64,000 nucleotides of DNA from JBBPYC01 sp038200275 (lineage in GTDB: Bacteria > Pseudomonadota > Gammaproteobacteria > Burkholderiales > Burkholderiaceae_C), in NCBI GenBank assembly GCA_038200275.1, contig JBBPYC010000012.1, positions 1 to 64,000 on the forward strand, read 5' to 3'. The notes under the pieces were generated by a model that worked only from the letters and a program-made list of their open reading frames with translations, was not told the DNA's origin and did no database searches. How positions within the stretch are numbered: the first letter of the stretch is position 1; the number at the start of each line of letters is the position of its first letter. Below, piece after piece: positions 35,031 to 43,778 of this stretch. The translations under genes were made by a program, and so were the position numbers.

Positions 35031-35820
35031 CCTTGAAGTCGGGCTGGCGTTTCTCGACGAACGCATTGATCGCCTCCAGATGCTGCGGGCTCTTGTGGGC
35101 GATCACCTGCAGCCCGGCCGACATCTGCAACAGCGACTCGATGCGCATGTGCTGGCCTTCGCGCATCAGCCGCTTGGTCATGCGCAGCACATTGCCGGGG
35201 TTGCGCGCAATGCGCTGCGCAAGTTCATTGGCGGCCGGCAGCAGCTGGTCGGGTGCCACCACACGGGAGACCAGCCCGCAGCGCAGCGCCTCCTGGGCCG
35301 CAACCGGATCGCCTGTGAACGCCATTTCCATCGCCTTGGCCATGCCAACGGCGCGCGGCAACAGCCAGGCGCCGCCGTCGCCAGGGATCAGGCCGACGCG
35401 GATAAAGCTTTCCGCAAAGCTTGCCGACTCGGACGCGATACGCAAATCGCACATGCAGGTCAGGTCGCAACCCGCGCCGACGGCCGCGCCGTTCACGGCG
35501 GCTATGGTGGGCACCTCCAGGTTGTAGACCGCATTCGTAAGCCGCTGGATGCCCAGCAGATACCACTGGCGAATCGCGGTTGGCGACATTGAGTCGTCGC
35601 AGAACTTGCGCATGTCCTTCACGTTGCCGCCGGAGGAGAACACGGTGCCGGCGCCTGTCAGGATCACCGCGCGCACCGACAGATCGGCGCCGATCCGCTC
35701 ACAGGCCGCAACGAACTCGTCCACCGCGCTGTTGCCGGTCAACGCGTTGCGCACCTCAGGCTGGTTCATCGTCAACGTGACGACCGGGCCGGCTTGTTCA
35801 TACAGCAGAAAGTCGCTCAT
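35023..35820 (-). CDS. Crotonase / enoyl-CoA hydratase family protein
   Basis: A 265-residue crotonase-fold protein with oxyanion-hole segments FSSGGNVKDM and AAVGAGCDLTCMCDLRIASE. The second catalytic Glu is present (KAMEMAFTG), but the first (PEI..G in hydratases) is replaced: the segment reads SFIRVGLIPGDGGAW. This suggests isomerase or an unusual hydratase activity rather than plain crotonyl-CoA hydration. The start is MSDFLLYEQAG at 35820. It lies between the paired acyl-CoA dehydrogenases and the CoA-transferase. Confidence 0.88.
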   Translation of the reverse strand: MSDFLLYEQAGPVVTLTMNQPEVRNALTGNSAVDEFVAACERIGADLSVRAVILTGAGTVFSSGGNVKDMRKFCDDSMSPTAIRQWYLLGIQRLTNAVYNLEVPTIAAVNGAAVGAGCDLTCMCDLRIASESASFAESFIRVGLIPGDGGAWLLPRAVGMAKAMEMAFTGDPVAAQEALRCGLVSRVVAPDQLLPAANELAQRIARNPGNVLRMTKRLMREGQHMRIESLLQMSAGLQVIAHKSPQHLEAINAFVEKRQPDFKDD

Positions 35821-35854
35821 CAAGAAAAACCTTCGAGTTCGAGAAATGGAATCG

Positions 35855-36877
35855 TCAAGCGGGTTCGACCGGCGCGAGCGCATCGAGCACGAAGTCGAGT
35901 GCGCCGCCACCCCCGGGCCGGTCCAGCAGCGCAGTACCGATACGCCGGTGCCAGAACGTCTCGGCACCGAAATCCAGCCGCCATTCGTGCAGCCGGCGCG
36001 TCCACAGATGCAACGGATATTCGGCCGTGATGCCCATCGCGCCGTGCACGGCGTGCGCAACGGCCGCCACACGTGGTACGGCGGCGCTGGTGCTTGCTTT
36101 GGCCAGCGCAGCATGCAATGCCGTAGACGATTGGGGCAATCCGGCCTGCGCGCCCATTTCAGCGGCCAGCATCGCGGCTTGAGCCAGCTCGGCAATCTCG
36201 CTTATGTTCTGCTGCACTGCCTGGAACTTGCCGATCGAGCGGCCGAACTGGACTCGTTCGTTCGCGTAAGCCACCGTCATATCAAGCACTTTGTCGAGCG
36301 CGCCAGCCAGCATGGCAGCCCAGAGCACCGCGCCGGTTTCGTGGCATGGTAGCCCGTCGCCCAGCTCGATCGCCCCATCACCGGGCCAAGCGGACCAGTA
36401 CAGGTGCGCTTGCAGACTGCCATGCACGCCGATGTCACGCCGCACCGCAGCGTCGATCGGCAGAAGCCAAGCCGTATCGCCACGCTGCACCACCACCCAG
36501 TCCGCCACACGGCCGAACGGCACCGCGCGGGCGGTCAGCGTGCCATCGGCTTCAACCAGCGGTGCAGCAGCCAACGCGATCGGACTCGCAGGCGCCGAAA
36601 CACCGCGTGCGGCCAGCAGCACACGCGCCCAGCAGGTTGCAGCCAGCGGCAGCGGCAGCGCGTGGCGGCCAGCGGCCACCAGCAGCGGAAACACGCCGTG
36701 CAGCTGCAGTCCCACACCGCCTGCGTCTTCCGGCACCAGCGCATCGCAGAAACCAGCCTCGTCAATCTGGCGCCACAGCGCGGCGGTATCGCCGCCGCGC
36801 TCGATTTCCAGCACGGCTGCAGGTGTCGCGACGTCAGCGAAAAGTTTGTCGGCCGATTCGGCCAGCATGTCATTCAT
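35855..36877 (-). CDS. Acyl-CoA dehydrogenase-like subunit (short, 340 aa)
   Basis: An ACAD-fold protein shorter than usual (340 against ~380 residues). The N-terminal helical domain is LPLPLAATCWARVLLAARGV-like. The middle beta domain is poorly conserved: the usual TEP..GSD FAD segment is absent. The C-terminal helices have YANERVQFGRSIGKFQAVQQ and HGAMGITAEYPLHLWTRRLH. No Glu is found at either known catalytic position. It lies 19 bp after a second, complete ACAD gene. Paired unequal ACAD genes are known for heterotetrameric steroid side-chain dehydrogenases (FadE26/27, 28/29); a similar complex is likely here (inference). Confidence 0.85.
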   Translation of the reverse strand: MNDMLAESADKLFADVATPAAVLEIERGGDTAALWRQIDEAGFCDALVPEDAGGVGLQLHGVFPLLVAAGRHALPLPLAATCWARVLLAARGVSAPASPIALAAAPLVEADGTLTARAVPFGRVADWVVVQRGDTAWLLPIDAAVRRDIGVHGSLQAHLYWSAWPGDGAIELGDGLPCHETGAVLWAAMLAGALDKVLDMTVAYANERVQFGRSIGKFQAVQQNISEIAELAQAAMLAAEMGAQAGLPQSSTALHAALAKASTSAAVPRVAAVAHAVHGAMGITAEYPLHLWTRRLHEWRLDFGAETFWHRRIGTALLDRPGGGGALDFVLDALAPVEPA

Positions 36878-36896
36878 GGATCGGCTTGCTCCAGTT

Positions 36897-38075
36897 TCAG
36901 CGCATGCCCAAACCACGCGCGATCATGCCGCGCAGGATTTCTCGGGTGCCACCGCGTAGCGAGTAGGTTGGTGCGATCTGGCTGACGTAGGACAGCGTGC
37001 GCAGCAGTTCGTCGCTGGCCTCGGTCGGGCTCTCTTCGCTGCCAAGTGCATCGGCCAGCCAGGCCGGAATGTCTTGCTCCAGCTGCGTGCCCAGATCCTT
37101 TACCAGCGCTGCTTCGACCAACGGACTCTGGCCGGCAGCAAGCTGCGCCGTCAGCGAAACCGACATCGAACGCAGCACGGCAAGTTCGGTCACGACCCGG
37201 CCAGCCAGCGCGACCTCGGCTGGGCTTTGTTCGACCTCAGCCGCACGCCGGGCCCGCAGATACGCCAACCACGCATCGAACAGCACGATGCTCGAATAGA
37301 TGCGCTCCGGCCCGCTGCGCTCGAACGCAAGCTCCGCGTTCACCTGCTTCCAACCTGCGCCCTCTGCACCGATCAACGCATCATCATCCAGCTGCACATC
37401 GTCAAAGAACACCTCATTGAAATGTGCATCGCCGGTCAAGTCTTCGATCGAGCGAACGCTGATGCCGGGCAGCGACAGATCGACGATGAACTGCGACAGC
37501 CCCTGCTGCCGGTCCTCTGGCGTGCCCGACGTGCGCACCAGCGCGATCATGTAGTGCGAGCGGTGCGCGTTGGTCGTCCAGACTTTTTGGCCGTTCAACC
37601 GCCAACCGTTGCCGTCTGCAGAACGTGTCGCCCGCGTACGCACGCTGGCCAGATCAGACCCGGCTTGCGGCTCGCTCATACCAATGCAGAAAAACGCATC
37701 GCCGCTACAGATGCGCGGCAAATACTTGGCCTGCTGCCGTGCATTGCCGAACTTCAGGATCAATGGCCCGCTTTGCCGATCTGCGATCCAGTGCGCAGAT
37801 ACTGGCGCGCCGGCGCTGAGCATTTCTTCCACCAGCACGTAACGGCTGTAGGCGTCCAGGCCGGCGCCACCCACCGCTTTCGGCAGCGTGAGCCCGACCC
37901 AGCCTTCGGCAGCCATCGCGCGGCTGAAGTCGGCATCGAAGCCCATCCAGGAGCGTGCGCGCCGGTTGATCGCAAGACCTTCCATGTGCTCATTCAGGAA
38001 GGCGCGTACCCGAGGTCGCAACGCCTGTGCGTGTGACGGCAGTTGCTGCAGAGTCATCGGCTGTAGACCGGTCAT
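36897..38075 (-). CDS. Acyl-CoA dehydrogenase (392 aa), probable catalytic partner
   Basis: A full-length ACAD. FAD- and substrate-binding blocks are CIGMSEPQAGSDLASVRTRA and WRLNGQKVWTTNAHRSHYMI, followed by FNEVFFDDVQLDDDALIGAE. LAFERSGPERIYSSIVLFDA contains a candidate catalytic Glu (FERSG) as in long-chain types. The C-terminus is LRGGTREILRGMIARGLGM. It precedes the shorter ACAD in the operon by 19 bp and follows the TRAP receptor gene. The substrate is unknown; LCAD-like placement of the catalytic Glu fits bulky or branched acyl-CoA. Confidence 0.9.
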   Translation of the reverse strand: MTGLQPMTLQQLPSHAQALRPRVRAFLNEHMEGLAINRRARSWMGFDADFSRAMAAEGWVGLTLPKAVGGAGLDAYSRYVLVEEMLSAGAPVSAHWIADRQSGPLILKFGNARQQAKYLPRICSGDAFFCIGMSEPQAGSDLASVRTRATRSADGNGWRLNGQKVWTTNAHRSHYMIALVRTSGTPEDRQQGLSQFIVDLSLPGISVRSIEDLTGDAHFNEVFFDDVQLDDDALIGAEGAGWKQVNAELAFERSGPERIYSSIVLFDAWLAYLRARRAAEVEQSPAEVALAGRVVTELAVLRSMSVSLTAQLAAGQSPLVEAALVKDLGTQLEQDIPAWLADALGSEESPTEASDELLRTLSYVSQIAPTYSLRGGTREILRGMIARGLGMR

Positions 38076-38108
38076 CGACGAGGCTCCTTCCGTGTGGGTT
38101 CGATCAAT

Positions 38109-39131
38109 TTACTTGAGGCCAGCGCGAAATGCATTGAGCACCTCAGTGCCCGCCTTGCCGCGCCGGTCCAAGTTGCTGGCCCAGTCTTTCGCAACCGTGT
38201 CCATGGTTTTTTCCAGCGTGGCCTTATCGGCGGTGGACAGCGTGATGGTCTGCAGGCCAGCCTGTTTCGATTTCTCTATGTCGCGCGCTTCGTCCAAATC
38301 CACTTTTGCGCAGGCGGTGCGCACGAACTCTTCGCCCATCGTCGTCAGTTCCTGCTGAACCGGCTTGGCCAGCGCATCCCATTTTTTCTGGTTGATCACG
38401 TAGTTGACGACGAAGCTGCCGAAGTTCTCACCCGCTGTGCCGTACTTTGCGACCGTATGCAGTTCATACGGCGGCAGGCTGTTGAACGGGAACAGCATGC
38501 CGTCGATGGTGCCGCGCGACAGCGCCTCGTAAACATCCGGCGTCGGGATCTGGATCGGCACTGTGTCAAGCTTTTTCAACGCGAGCTCCTTGGCCGATCC
38601 CGACGTGCGGATCTTGCGTCCCTCCAAGTCCTTCAAGGTCTTGAACGGCTTCTGCGTGAAGAGCTGGTACGGCGGCAGCACCAACGTGAACAGCAGCCGC
38701 ACGCCGTTGGGCTCGAACTCCTTCTTGTCGATCATGCCGCCGGGCTTGGCCAAGTTCCAATAGGCGAGCGTTCCTTTGCAGGCGCCGTTGTAGTCAAGCG
38801 GCAGCTCCGCCACCACCGACAGTGGCATCTTGTCGGTCACGAACGCCGGTGCGACGTAGCCGATATCGACCAGCCCGCTTTGCACGAGCGCGAGCATGTC
38901 CTTGGACTTGCCCAATTGCTCGGCCGGGTAGTACTCAAACTCGACGCCGAGCTTCTTTTCCTTGAAGCGCTCCATCAGCGGCTTGATGGTGTATTCCGGC
39001 ACGTAGCGGCCAATTGGAAAAGAGTCCGCGATCTTGAGCTTGATGTCCTGCGCCAGCGCGGGCTGCAGACCAACGAGGGCAGCTGCTGCAGCCATAAACG
39101 TCAGCGTTACGTTGCGCTTTCGATGGGTCAT
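38109..39131 (-). CDS. TRAP transporter substrate-binding protein (DctP family)
   Basis: A 340-residue periplasmic receptor of a TRAP transporter, which brings in organic acids with Na+. The signal peptide ends at PALAQ, followed by IKLKIADSFPIGRYVPEYTI. ERFKEKKLGVEFEYYPAEQL, GKSKDMLALVQSGLVDIGYV and the selectivity-filter region LEGRKIRTSGSAKELAL (with the Arg that usually binds the ligand carboxylate) are typical. The start is MTHRKRNV at 39131. It is third in the order dctQ-dctM-dctP and followed 33 bp later by the ACAD pair. Confidence 0.93.
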   Translation of the reverse strand: MTHRKRNVTLTFMAAAAALVGLQPALAQDIKLKIADSFPIGRYVPEYTIKPLMERFKEKKLGVEFEYYPAEQLGKSKDMLALVQSGLVDIGYVAPAFVTDKMPLSVVAELPLDYNGACKGTLAYWNLAKPGGMIDKKEFEPNGVRLLFTLVLPPYQLFTQKPFKTLKDLEGRKIRTSGSAKELALKKLDTVPIQIPTPDVYEALSRGTIDGMLFPFNSLPPYELHTVAKYGTAGENFGSFVVNYVINQKKWDALAKPVQQELTTMGEEFVRTACAKVDLDEARDIEKSKQAGLQTITLSTADKATLEKTMDTVAKDWASNLDRRGKAGTEVLNAFRAGLK

Positions 39132-39177
39132 GAGTGTCTCCTTTGGTGGTCGTTGTGGGAAAAGCATACGCCGCCGC

Positions 39178-40467
39178 TCAAAACCGCATCGTTGACGGCA
39201 ACCAGAGAATGATCTGCGGAAACGCGACCAGCATCACGAGCAGCGCCAGATGCGCAAGCACGTGCGGCCAGACACCCGCGAACACTTCCGACAACGGTCG
39301 CCCGGTATAGCGCGACACCACGAACACGTTGAGTCCGACCGGCGGCGTGACCAGCCCGATCTCCGCCGTCACCACGATGACGACGCCGAACCAGACCGGG
39401 TCGAAGCCGAGTGACTTGATCAGCGGCAGCACCACAGGCACCGTCAGGATCAGGATCGCGATCTGGTCCATCAGACAGCCGAGCACGATGTAACCGAACA
39501 GGATCAGCGCCATGATCACCCAGCGCGACGTATCCAGCCCACCCACCCAGGCCACGATCTGCTGGGTCGATTGCGTGAGCGAGAAAAAGTAGCCAAAGAT
39601 CTTTGCGCAGACGATGATCATCACGATCATCGTGCTGGCCTGCAGTGCCCGCATCAAGGCCGCTGGCAGCGTCTTCCTATTTACCGTGCCGGCTTTCAGC
39701 GCAAGCACGAACGCGCCGAACGCGCCGATGCCAGATGCTTCGGTCGGTGTGGCCACACCGGTGTAGATCACACCCGTGACGGCCATGAACAGCACCAGCA
39801 TCGGACCGACCACCTTGAGCGACGTGAACTTGTCACGCCAGGTGTAGGCCGAGCCCAACGGCGCGCGCGCTGGCACCCTCCAGACCAGGTACCAGACCGT
39901 GGCCATGATCGTCGCCGTCACGAGCAGCCCCGGAATCACCCCCGCCACCAGCAGCTGGCTGATACTGACGTCTGCAATGACGCCGAACAGCACCAGCGCA
40001 ATGCTCGGGGGGATCAGCATCGCCAGCGTGCCGGAGATCGCGACCACGCCGCCGGCCAGTTGTGGCTCGTAGCCGGCCTTCAGCATGGCCGGAATGGTGG
40101 TGGACGACAGCGTGGCCGCCGATGCCGTGCTGGAGCCGGAGATCGCACCAAAGCCCGCGCCGGCCAGCGCAGTCGCCATCGCCAGCCCACCCGGCAGACG
40201 GCCGACCCAGCAGGTCGCGGCCTTGAACAGGTTGTCCGCCACGCCGCTCAGGATCACGAACTCGGCCATCAGGATGAACAGCGGCACCGAGATCAGCTCG
40301 TACGTACCAGCCGTCGACAACGGCGTGGTGGTGACGATGCCGGTCAGCGCATCGGTGCCGCCGATCCAGTAGAGGCCAGCAGAGCCGGCCGCCGCAAGCG
40401 CGAACGCAACCGGCATGCCGAGGCCCAGCAATATGAACATCACCGTGACAATGATTGCAGCCGTCAC
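39178..40467 (-). CDS. TRAP transporter large permease (DctM family)
   Basis: A 429-residue, 12-segment membrane protein of the ion transporter superfamily. Motifs: LLGLGMPVAFALAAAGSAGL, TYELISVPLFILMAEFVILS, GAGFGAISGSSTASAATLSS (conserved substrate/Na+ region), GTLAMLIPPSIALVLFGVIA and GLVTPPVGLNVFVVS near the end. Its start overlaps the dctQ stop by four bases. Confidence 0.94.
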   Translation of the reverse strand: MTAAIIVTVMFILLGLGMPVAFALAAAGSAGLYWIGGTDALTGIVTTTPLSTAGTYELISVPLFILMAEFVILSGVADNLFKAATCWVGRLPGGLAMATALAGAGFGAISGSSTASAATLSSTTIPAMLKAGYEPQLAGGVVAISGTLAMLIPPSIALVLFGVIADVSISQLLVAGVIPGLLVTATIMATVWYLVWRVPARAPLGSAYTWRDKFTSLKVVGPMLVLFMAVTGVIYTGVATPTEASGIGAFGAFVLALKAGTVNRKTLPAALMRALQASTMIVMIIVCAKIFGYFFSLTQSTQQIVAWVGGLDTSRWVIMALILFGYIVLGCLMDQIAILILTVPVVLPLIKSLGFDPVWFGVVIVVTAEIGLVTPPVGLNVFVVSRYTGRPLSEVFAGVWPHVLAHLALLVMLVAFPQIILWLPSTMRF

Positions 40468-41042
40468 GGCTTGGCCTCCTGTGCGTTGCCATGGTCACCG
40501 CCGCTGCCCGACAACGGCGGCAATGCCAGCCAATGCTCCCCAGAGACCAGACTCATCGCATAGCCGACCGTGTTGAGCAGGCAGCGCAGCGCAAGCAGCC
40601 CAAAGCCCAATGGCAGCAGGGCAGTCGTGAGCCAGGACGGCAACTCGAGCCCGCTGCTGTGAAAGGTGCCGGCAGCGAACTGCTCCAAAGTCTGTTGCAG
40701 CGCAACCCAGGCGATGAACGCGAACACCGGCGTGGCGACCGCGCTCGTGATCGCCTCGAACACGTAGCGACTCGAGTCGCTTACGTAGTTCTGCAGGATG
40801 TCGACGCTGACGTGGGCGTGAGTGCCCAACGCATGCGACACCGACAGGAAAAACAATCCCGGCAACAGAAACACCGAGATCACTTCATACGACCACAACA
40901 ACGGCGCGTTGAACAAGTAGCGCAACGACACATCGGTCATCACCACCAGCATCAGGCTGAACAGCAGCAGGCATGCAATGTATGCAGCGGCTGTGTCGAC
41001 ATACTGCATCCATCGGCGCAGATGCTGATAGGTGCGGTTCAA
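40464..41042 (-). CDS. TRAP transporter small permease (DctQ family)
   Basis: A 192-residue protein with four membrane segments. CLLLFSLMLVVMTDVSLRYL is the typical first block with the Arg-Tyr pair, and SYEVISVFLLPGLFFLSVSH the second. The start is inferred at TTG 41042 because AGGAGA lies about nine bases upstream and this yields MNRTYQHLRRWMQYVDTAAA; an ATG 33 bases further in is the alternative. It is the first gene of the TRAP/acyl-CoA operon that runs to 32730. Confidence 0.88.
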   Translation of the reverse strand: MNRTYQHLRRWMQYVDTAAAYIACLLLFSLMLVVMTDVSLRYLFNAPLLWSYEVISVFLLPGLFFLSVSHALGTHAHVSVDILQNYVSDSSRYVFEAITSAVATPVFAFIAWVALQQTLEQFAAGTFHSSGLELPSWLTTALLPLGFGLLALRCLLNTVGYAMSLVSGEHWLALPPLSGSGGDHGNAQEAKP

Positions 41043-41163
41043 GGATTGAGTCTCCTGGTTATCGTTTTTAGGGCTCGTCGCTGCTGTGTGCGGACGGCGC
41101 TGTTCCAAACAAAGTGTAGACCCGGTGGCAAGATTGGCAGCCCACTGCAAACCCCTAGACACC

Positions 41164-41637
41164 ATGAAACTTGTTGGTTCCTGTCACTGCCAGGCCGTGC
41201 GCTTCTCCGTGGAATCGCACGAGCCGGTGCCGTTCATGCGCTGCTACTGCGGCATCTGCCGCAAGACCGCAGGCAGTGGCGGCTACGCGATCAATCTTGC
41301 TGCCGACCACGGGACGCTCAAGATCGAAGGCGTAGAGAACCTGACGGTCTACTGCGCGAAGTTCGAAGACGGCAGCATCAGCAGCGGCCAGCGCAATTTC
41401 TGCAAACTCTGCGGCGCCGCACTATGGCTGTGGGACCCGGACTGGCCGGAGCTGGTTCATCCGCAGGCGGGCGCGATCGACACCGAACTGCCCAAGCCGC
41501 CGAGCAGCACCCACATCATGCTGGGATCGAAAACGAACTGGGTGCAGCCGTGCGTGAAGTTGGGCGATGCCGAGTTCGACGCATATCCGGAAGAGTCGCT
41601 CGCCGAGTGGCATCAGCGCCATGGGCAAAAGTTTTGA
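41164..41637 (+). CDS. GFA-family zinc protein (glutathione-dependent formaldehyde-activating fold)
   Basis: A 157-residue protein of the Mss4-like GFA fold. Zinc-binding cysteines are in SCHCQAV, RCYCGICRKTAGSGGYAINL and FCKLCGAALWLW. The family includes glutathione-dependent formaldehyde-activating enzymes and CENP-V-like proteins, but most bacterial members have no assigned reaction. ATG 41164 is the start. It is divergent from dctQ (121 bp apart) and precedes the peptide-type permease by 102 bp. Confidence 0.88.
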   Translation: MKLVGSCHCQAVRFSVESHEPVPFMRCYCGICRKTAGSGGYAINLAADHGTLKIEGVENLTVYCAKFEDGSISSGQRNFCKLCGAALWLWDPDWPELVHPQAGAIDTELPKPPSSTHIMLGSKTNWVQPCVKLGDAEFDAYPEESLAEWHQRHGQKF

Positions 41638-41739
41638 GACGCTTCATTTGCCGCGCTGTGTCGGCGAGCGCTTAGGATCGCGTTGATCCGTTGTTTGATG
41701 CCCTGCTGATCCCCCCGCCCCCACTCGCGCACTTGCTCA

Positions 41740-42687
41740 ATGAGCTTCTTCCTGTTCAAGCGCCTGCTGACCTTGCTCATCACGTTGCTGGGCGCTTCGA
41801 TCGTGGTGTTCCTTGTGCTTGAAGTGCTGCCCGGCAACGCCGCACAGACGTTGATGGGACCGGATGCATCGCCTGAAGCGATAGCAGCTCTGGCGACCAA
41901 GCTGGGGCTGGACCAGCCAGCGATTGCGCGTTATTTCCATTGGCTCGGTGGCATGCTGCTGCATGGCGATCTGGGCAACAGCTATGCTTACGGTTCGCCC
42001 GTGCTGGAGCTGGTGCTGGAGCGGCTTGCGCTGACGGTGCCGCTGGCATTAATTGCGATGACGCTTACCGTGGCGCTGGCGCTGTCGGTTGGTATCTATG
42101 CGGCGGCACGGCATAACCGCTGGGGTGACGTCGGCATGATGGGCCTGGCGCAGATCGGCATTGCGATTCCGAATTTCTGGTTCGCGATTTTGCTGATCCT
42201 GCTGTTTTCCGTGAAGCTGCAGTGGTTCTCGGCCGGCGGCTTTGCGGGCTGGGGTGAGCCCCTCGCGGCGCTGAAATCCTTGCTACTGCCGGCAATTTCG
42301 CTGGCTGTGGTACAAGCCGCGATCCTGGCGCGGGTCACGCGCTCTGCCGTGCTCGAAGTTCAGCAAGAAGACTTCGTGCGGACCGCGCGCGCCAAGGGAT
42401 TGAGCCGGCGCGGCGCGCTGCTGCGGCACGTGCTGCGCAACGCGATGATTCCGGTGATCACGGTGATCGGCCTGCAGTTTGGCCAGTTACTGGCCGGCAC
42501 CATCGTGGTGGAGAACGTCTTTTACTTGCCTGGGCTGGGACGGCTGATCTTCCAGTCGATCGCGAACCGTGACTTGATCGTGGTGCGCAACTGCGTGATG
42601 CTGCTGGCCGCGATGGTGATCGTTGTGAACTTCATCGTCGACGTGCTCTATGCGGTGATCGATCCTCGGGTTCGGGCCGGTGGCTGA
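41740..42687 (+). CDS. ABC transporter permease, DppB/OppB type
   Basis: A 315-residue inner-membrane permease with six segments. LFKRLLTLLITLLGASIVVF (N-terminal helix), LGLDQPAIARYFHWLGGMLL and DLGNSYAYGSPVLELVLERL are followed by the EAA loop ARAKGLSRRGALLRHVLRNA and VIGLQFGQLLAGTIVVENVF. First gene of a four-gene importer block, B-C-D-F. No periplasmic receptor gene precedes it, which is unusual for this family. Confidence 0.93.
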   Translation: MSFFLFKRLLTLLITLLGASIVVFLVLEVLPGNAAQTLMGPDASPEAIAALATKLGLDQPAIARYFHWLGGMLLHGDLGNSYAYGSPVLELVLERLALTVPLALIAMTLTVALALSVGIYAAARHNRWGDVGMMGLAQIGIAIPNFWFAILLILLFSVKLQWFSAGGFAGWGEPLAALKSLLLPAISLAVVQAAILARVTRSAVLEVQQEDFVRTARAKGLSRRGALLRHVLRNAMIPVITVIGLQFGQLLAGTIVVENVFYLPGLGRLIFQSIANRDLIVVRNCVMLLAAMVIVVNFIVDVLYAVIDPRVRAGG

Positions 42688-43618
42688 TGCGCTGCCACCT
42701 GATCAGCGAGGTGCGATTCACTTGAACGCGAACCCCGTGGCCGCAGCCGCCGACGCAGCGCCGGCGGCTGCACCGATCGCCGCGCCAGGTTTCTTGCGGC
42801 GCGCGTTTCGGCATCGCAGCTTCGTAATCGGCGCGGTGCTGGCGTTGTTGCTGCTCGGTTCGGCCGCGCTGTCGCTGGTCTGGACGCCGTGGTCGCCTTA
42901 CGAGATCGACCTTTCGGCCAAGCTTCAACAGCCATCAGCCGCGCACTGGCTCGGCACCGATCCATTCGGGCGCGACATCGTTTCGTTGCTGCTGACTGGC
43001 GCGCGCAACTCGATCCTGGTCGGCGTGATCGCAGTAGGCATTGGCCTGCTGATCGGTACCACGCTCGGTCTAGTGGCCGCAGCGGGGCGCGGCTGGGTCG
43101 AGGAAGTCGTGATGCGGCTGGCGGACTTCACGTTTGCGTTCCCGGCGATCCTGTCGGCCATCATGCTGACGGCCGTGTTCGGCGCAGGCATCGTGAACGC
43201 GATCATCGCGATCGGCATCTTCAACATTCCCATCTTCATCCGCGTCACGCGCGCTTCGGCCAATTTGGTCTGGGCAAGGGACTATGTGTTGGCTTCGCGC
43301 GCGTGCGGCTTCGGCAGCTTGCGCATCACGCTGGACCATGTGCTGCCGAACATCGCTTCGGTGCTGATCGTGCAGGCCACCATCCAGTTCGCGATCGCAA
43401 TCCTGGCGGAAGCCGCGCTGTCCTACCTCGGCCTGGGCACCCAACCACCGCAGCCGAGTTGGGGGCGCATGCTGGCCGAAGCCCAAACGCTGCTGTATCA
43501 AGCGCCGCAGCTTGCGGTATGGCCGGGGCTGGCGATCGCACTTGCGGTGCTTGGGCTGAATCTTCTGGGCGACGGACTACGCGATCTGCTTGATCCCCGC
43601 CTCGCGCGCAAGAGATGA
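42680..43618 (+). CDS. ABC transporter permease, DppC/OppC type
   Basis: A 312-residue partner permease. An Ala/Pro-rich N-terminus leads to FLRRAFRHRSFVIGAVLALL, then HWLGTDPFGRDIVSLLLTGA (DppC signature), the EAA loop YVLASRACGFGSLRITLDHV and LSYLGLGTQPPQPSWGRMLA. The start is GTG 42680, eight bases inside the previous gene's end. It is followed directly by a dispersed repeat (43621). Confidence 0.92.
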   Translation: MADALPPDQRGAIHLNANPVAAAADAAPAAAPIAAPGFLRRAFRHRSFVIGAVLALLLLGSAALSLVWTPWSPYEIDLSAKLQQPSAAHWLGTDPFGRDIVSLLLTGARNSILVGVIAVGIGLLIGTTLGLVAAAGRGWVEEVVMRLADFTFAFPAILSAIMLTAVFGAGIVNAIIAIGIFNIPIFIRVTRASANLVWARDYVLASRACGFGSLRITLDHVLPNIASVLIVQATIQFAIAILAEAALSYLGLGTQPPQPSWGRMLAEAQTLLYQAPQLAVWPGLAIALAVLGLNLLGDGLRDLLDPRLARKR

Positions 43619-43620
43619 AG

Positions 43621-43720
43621 CTCACTCCCAGGCTTCGCTCCTTTCGGTCGGCTCCTGCCATCCCCCCACCCGGGGCGGAGCCGACGGCACGGCGAAGCCG
43701 GCTCCGTGGCCCCTATTGGA
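43621..43720 (+). repeat. Dispersed 3'-end repeat, copy 4
   Basis: Begins two bases after the DppC-type permease stop: CTCACTCCCAGGCTTCGCTC, then TTTCGGTCGGCTCC, a CCACCCGGGGCGG hairpin and GGCGAAGCCGGCTCCGTGGC, ending CCCTATTGGA. It splits an otherwise contiguous transporter operon (the ATPase gene starts 58 bp later), so it does not simply mark operon ends. Confidence 0.75.
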
Positions 43721-43778
43721 ACGAGTTGGCGCCAGTCTCATCAGAGTCGGGTGGCACACCACGTGATGAATCGCTGAC

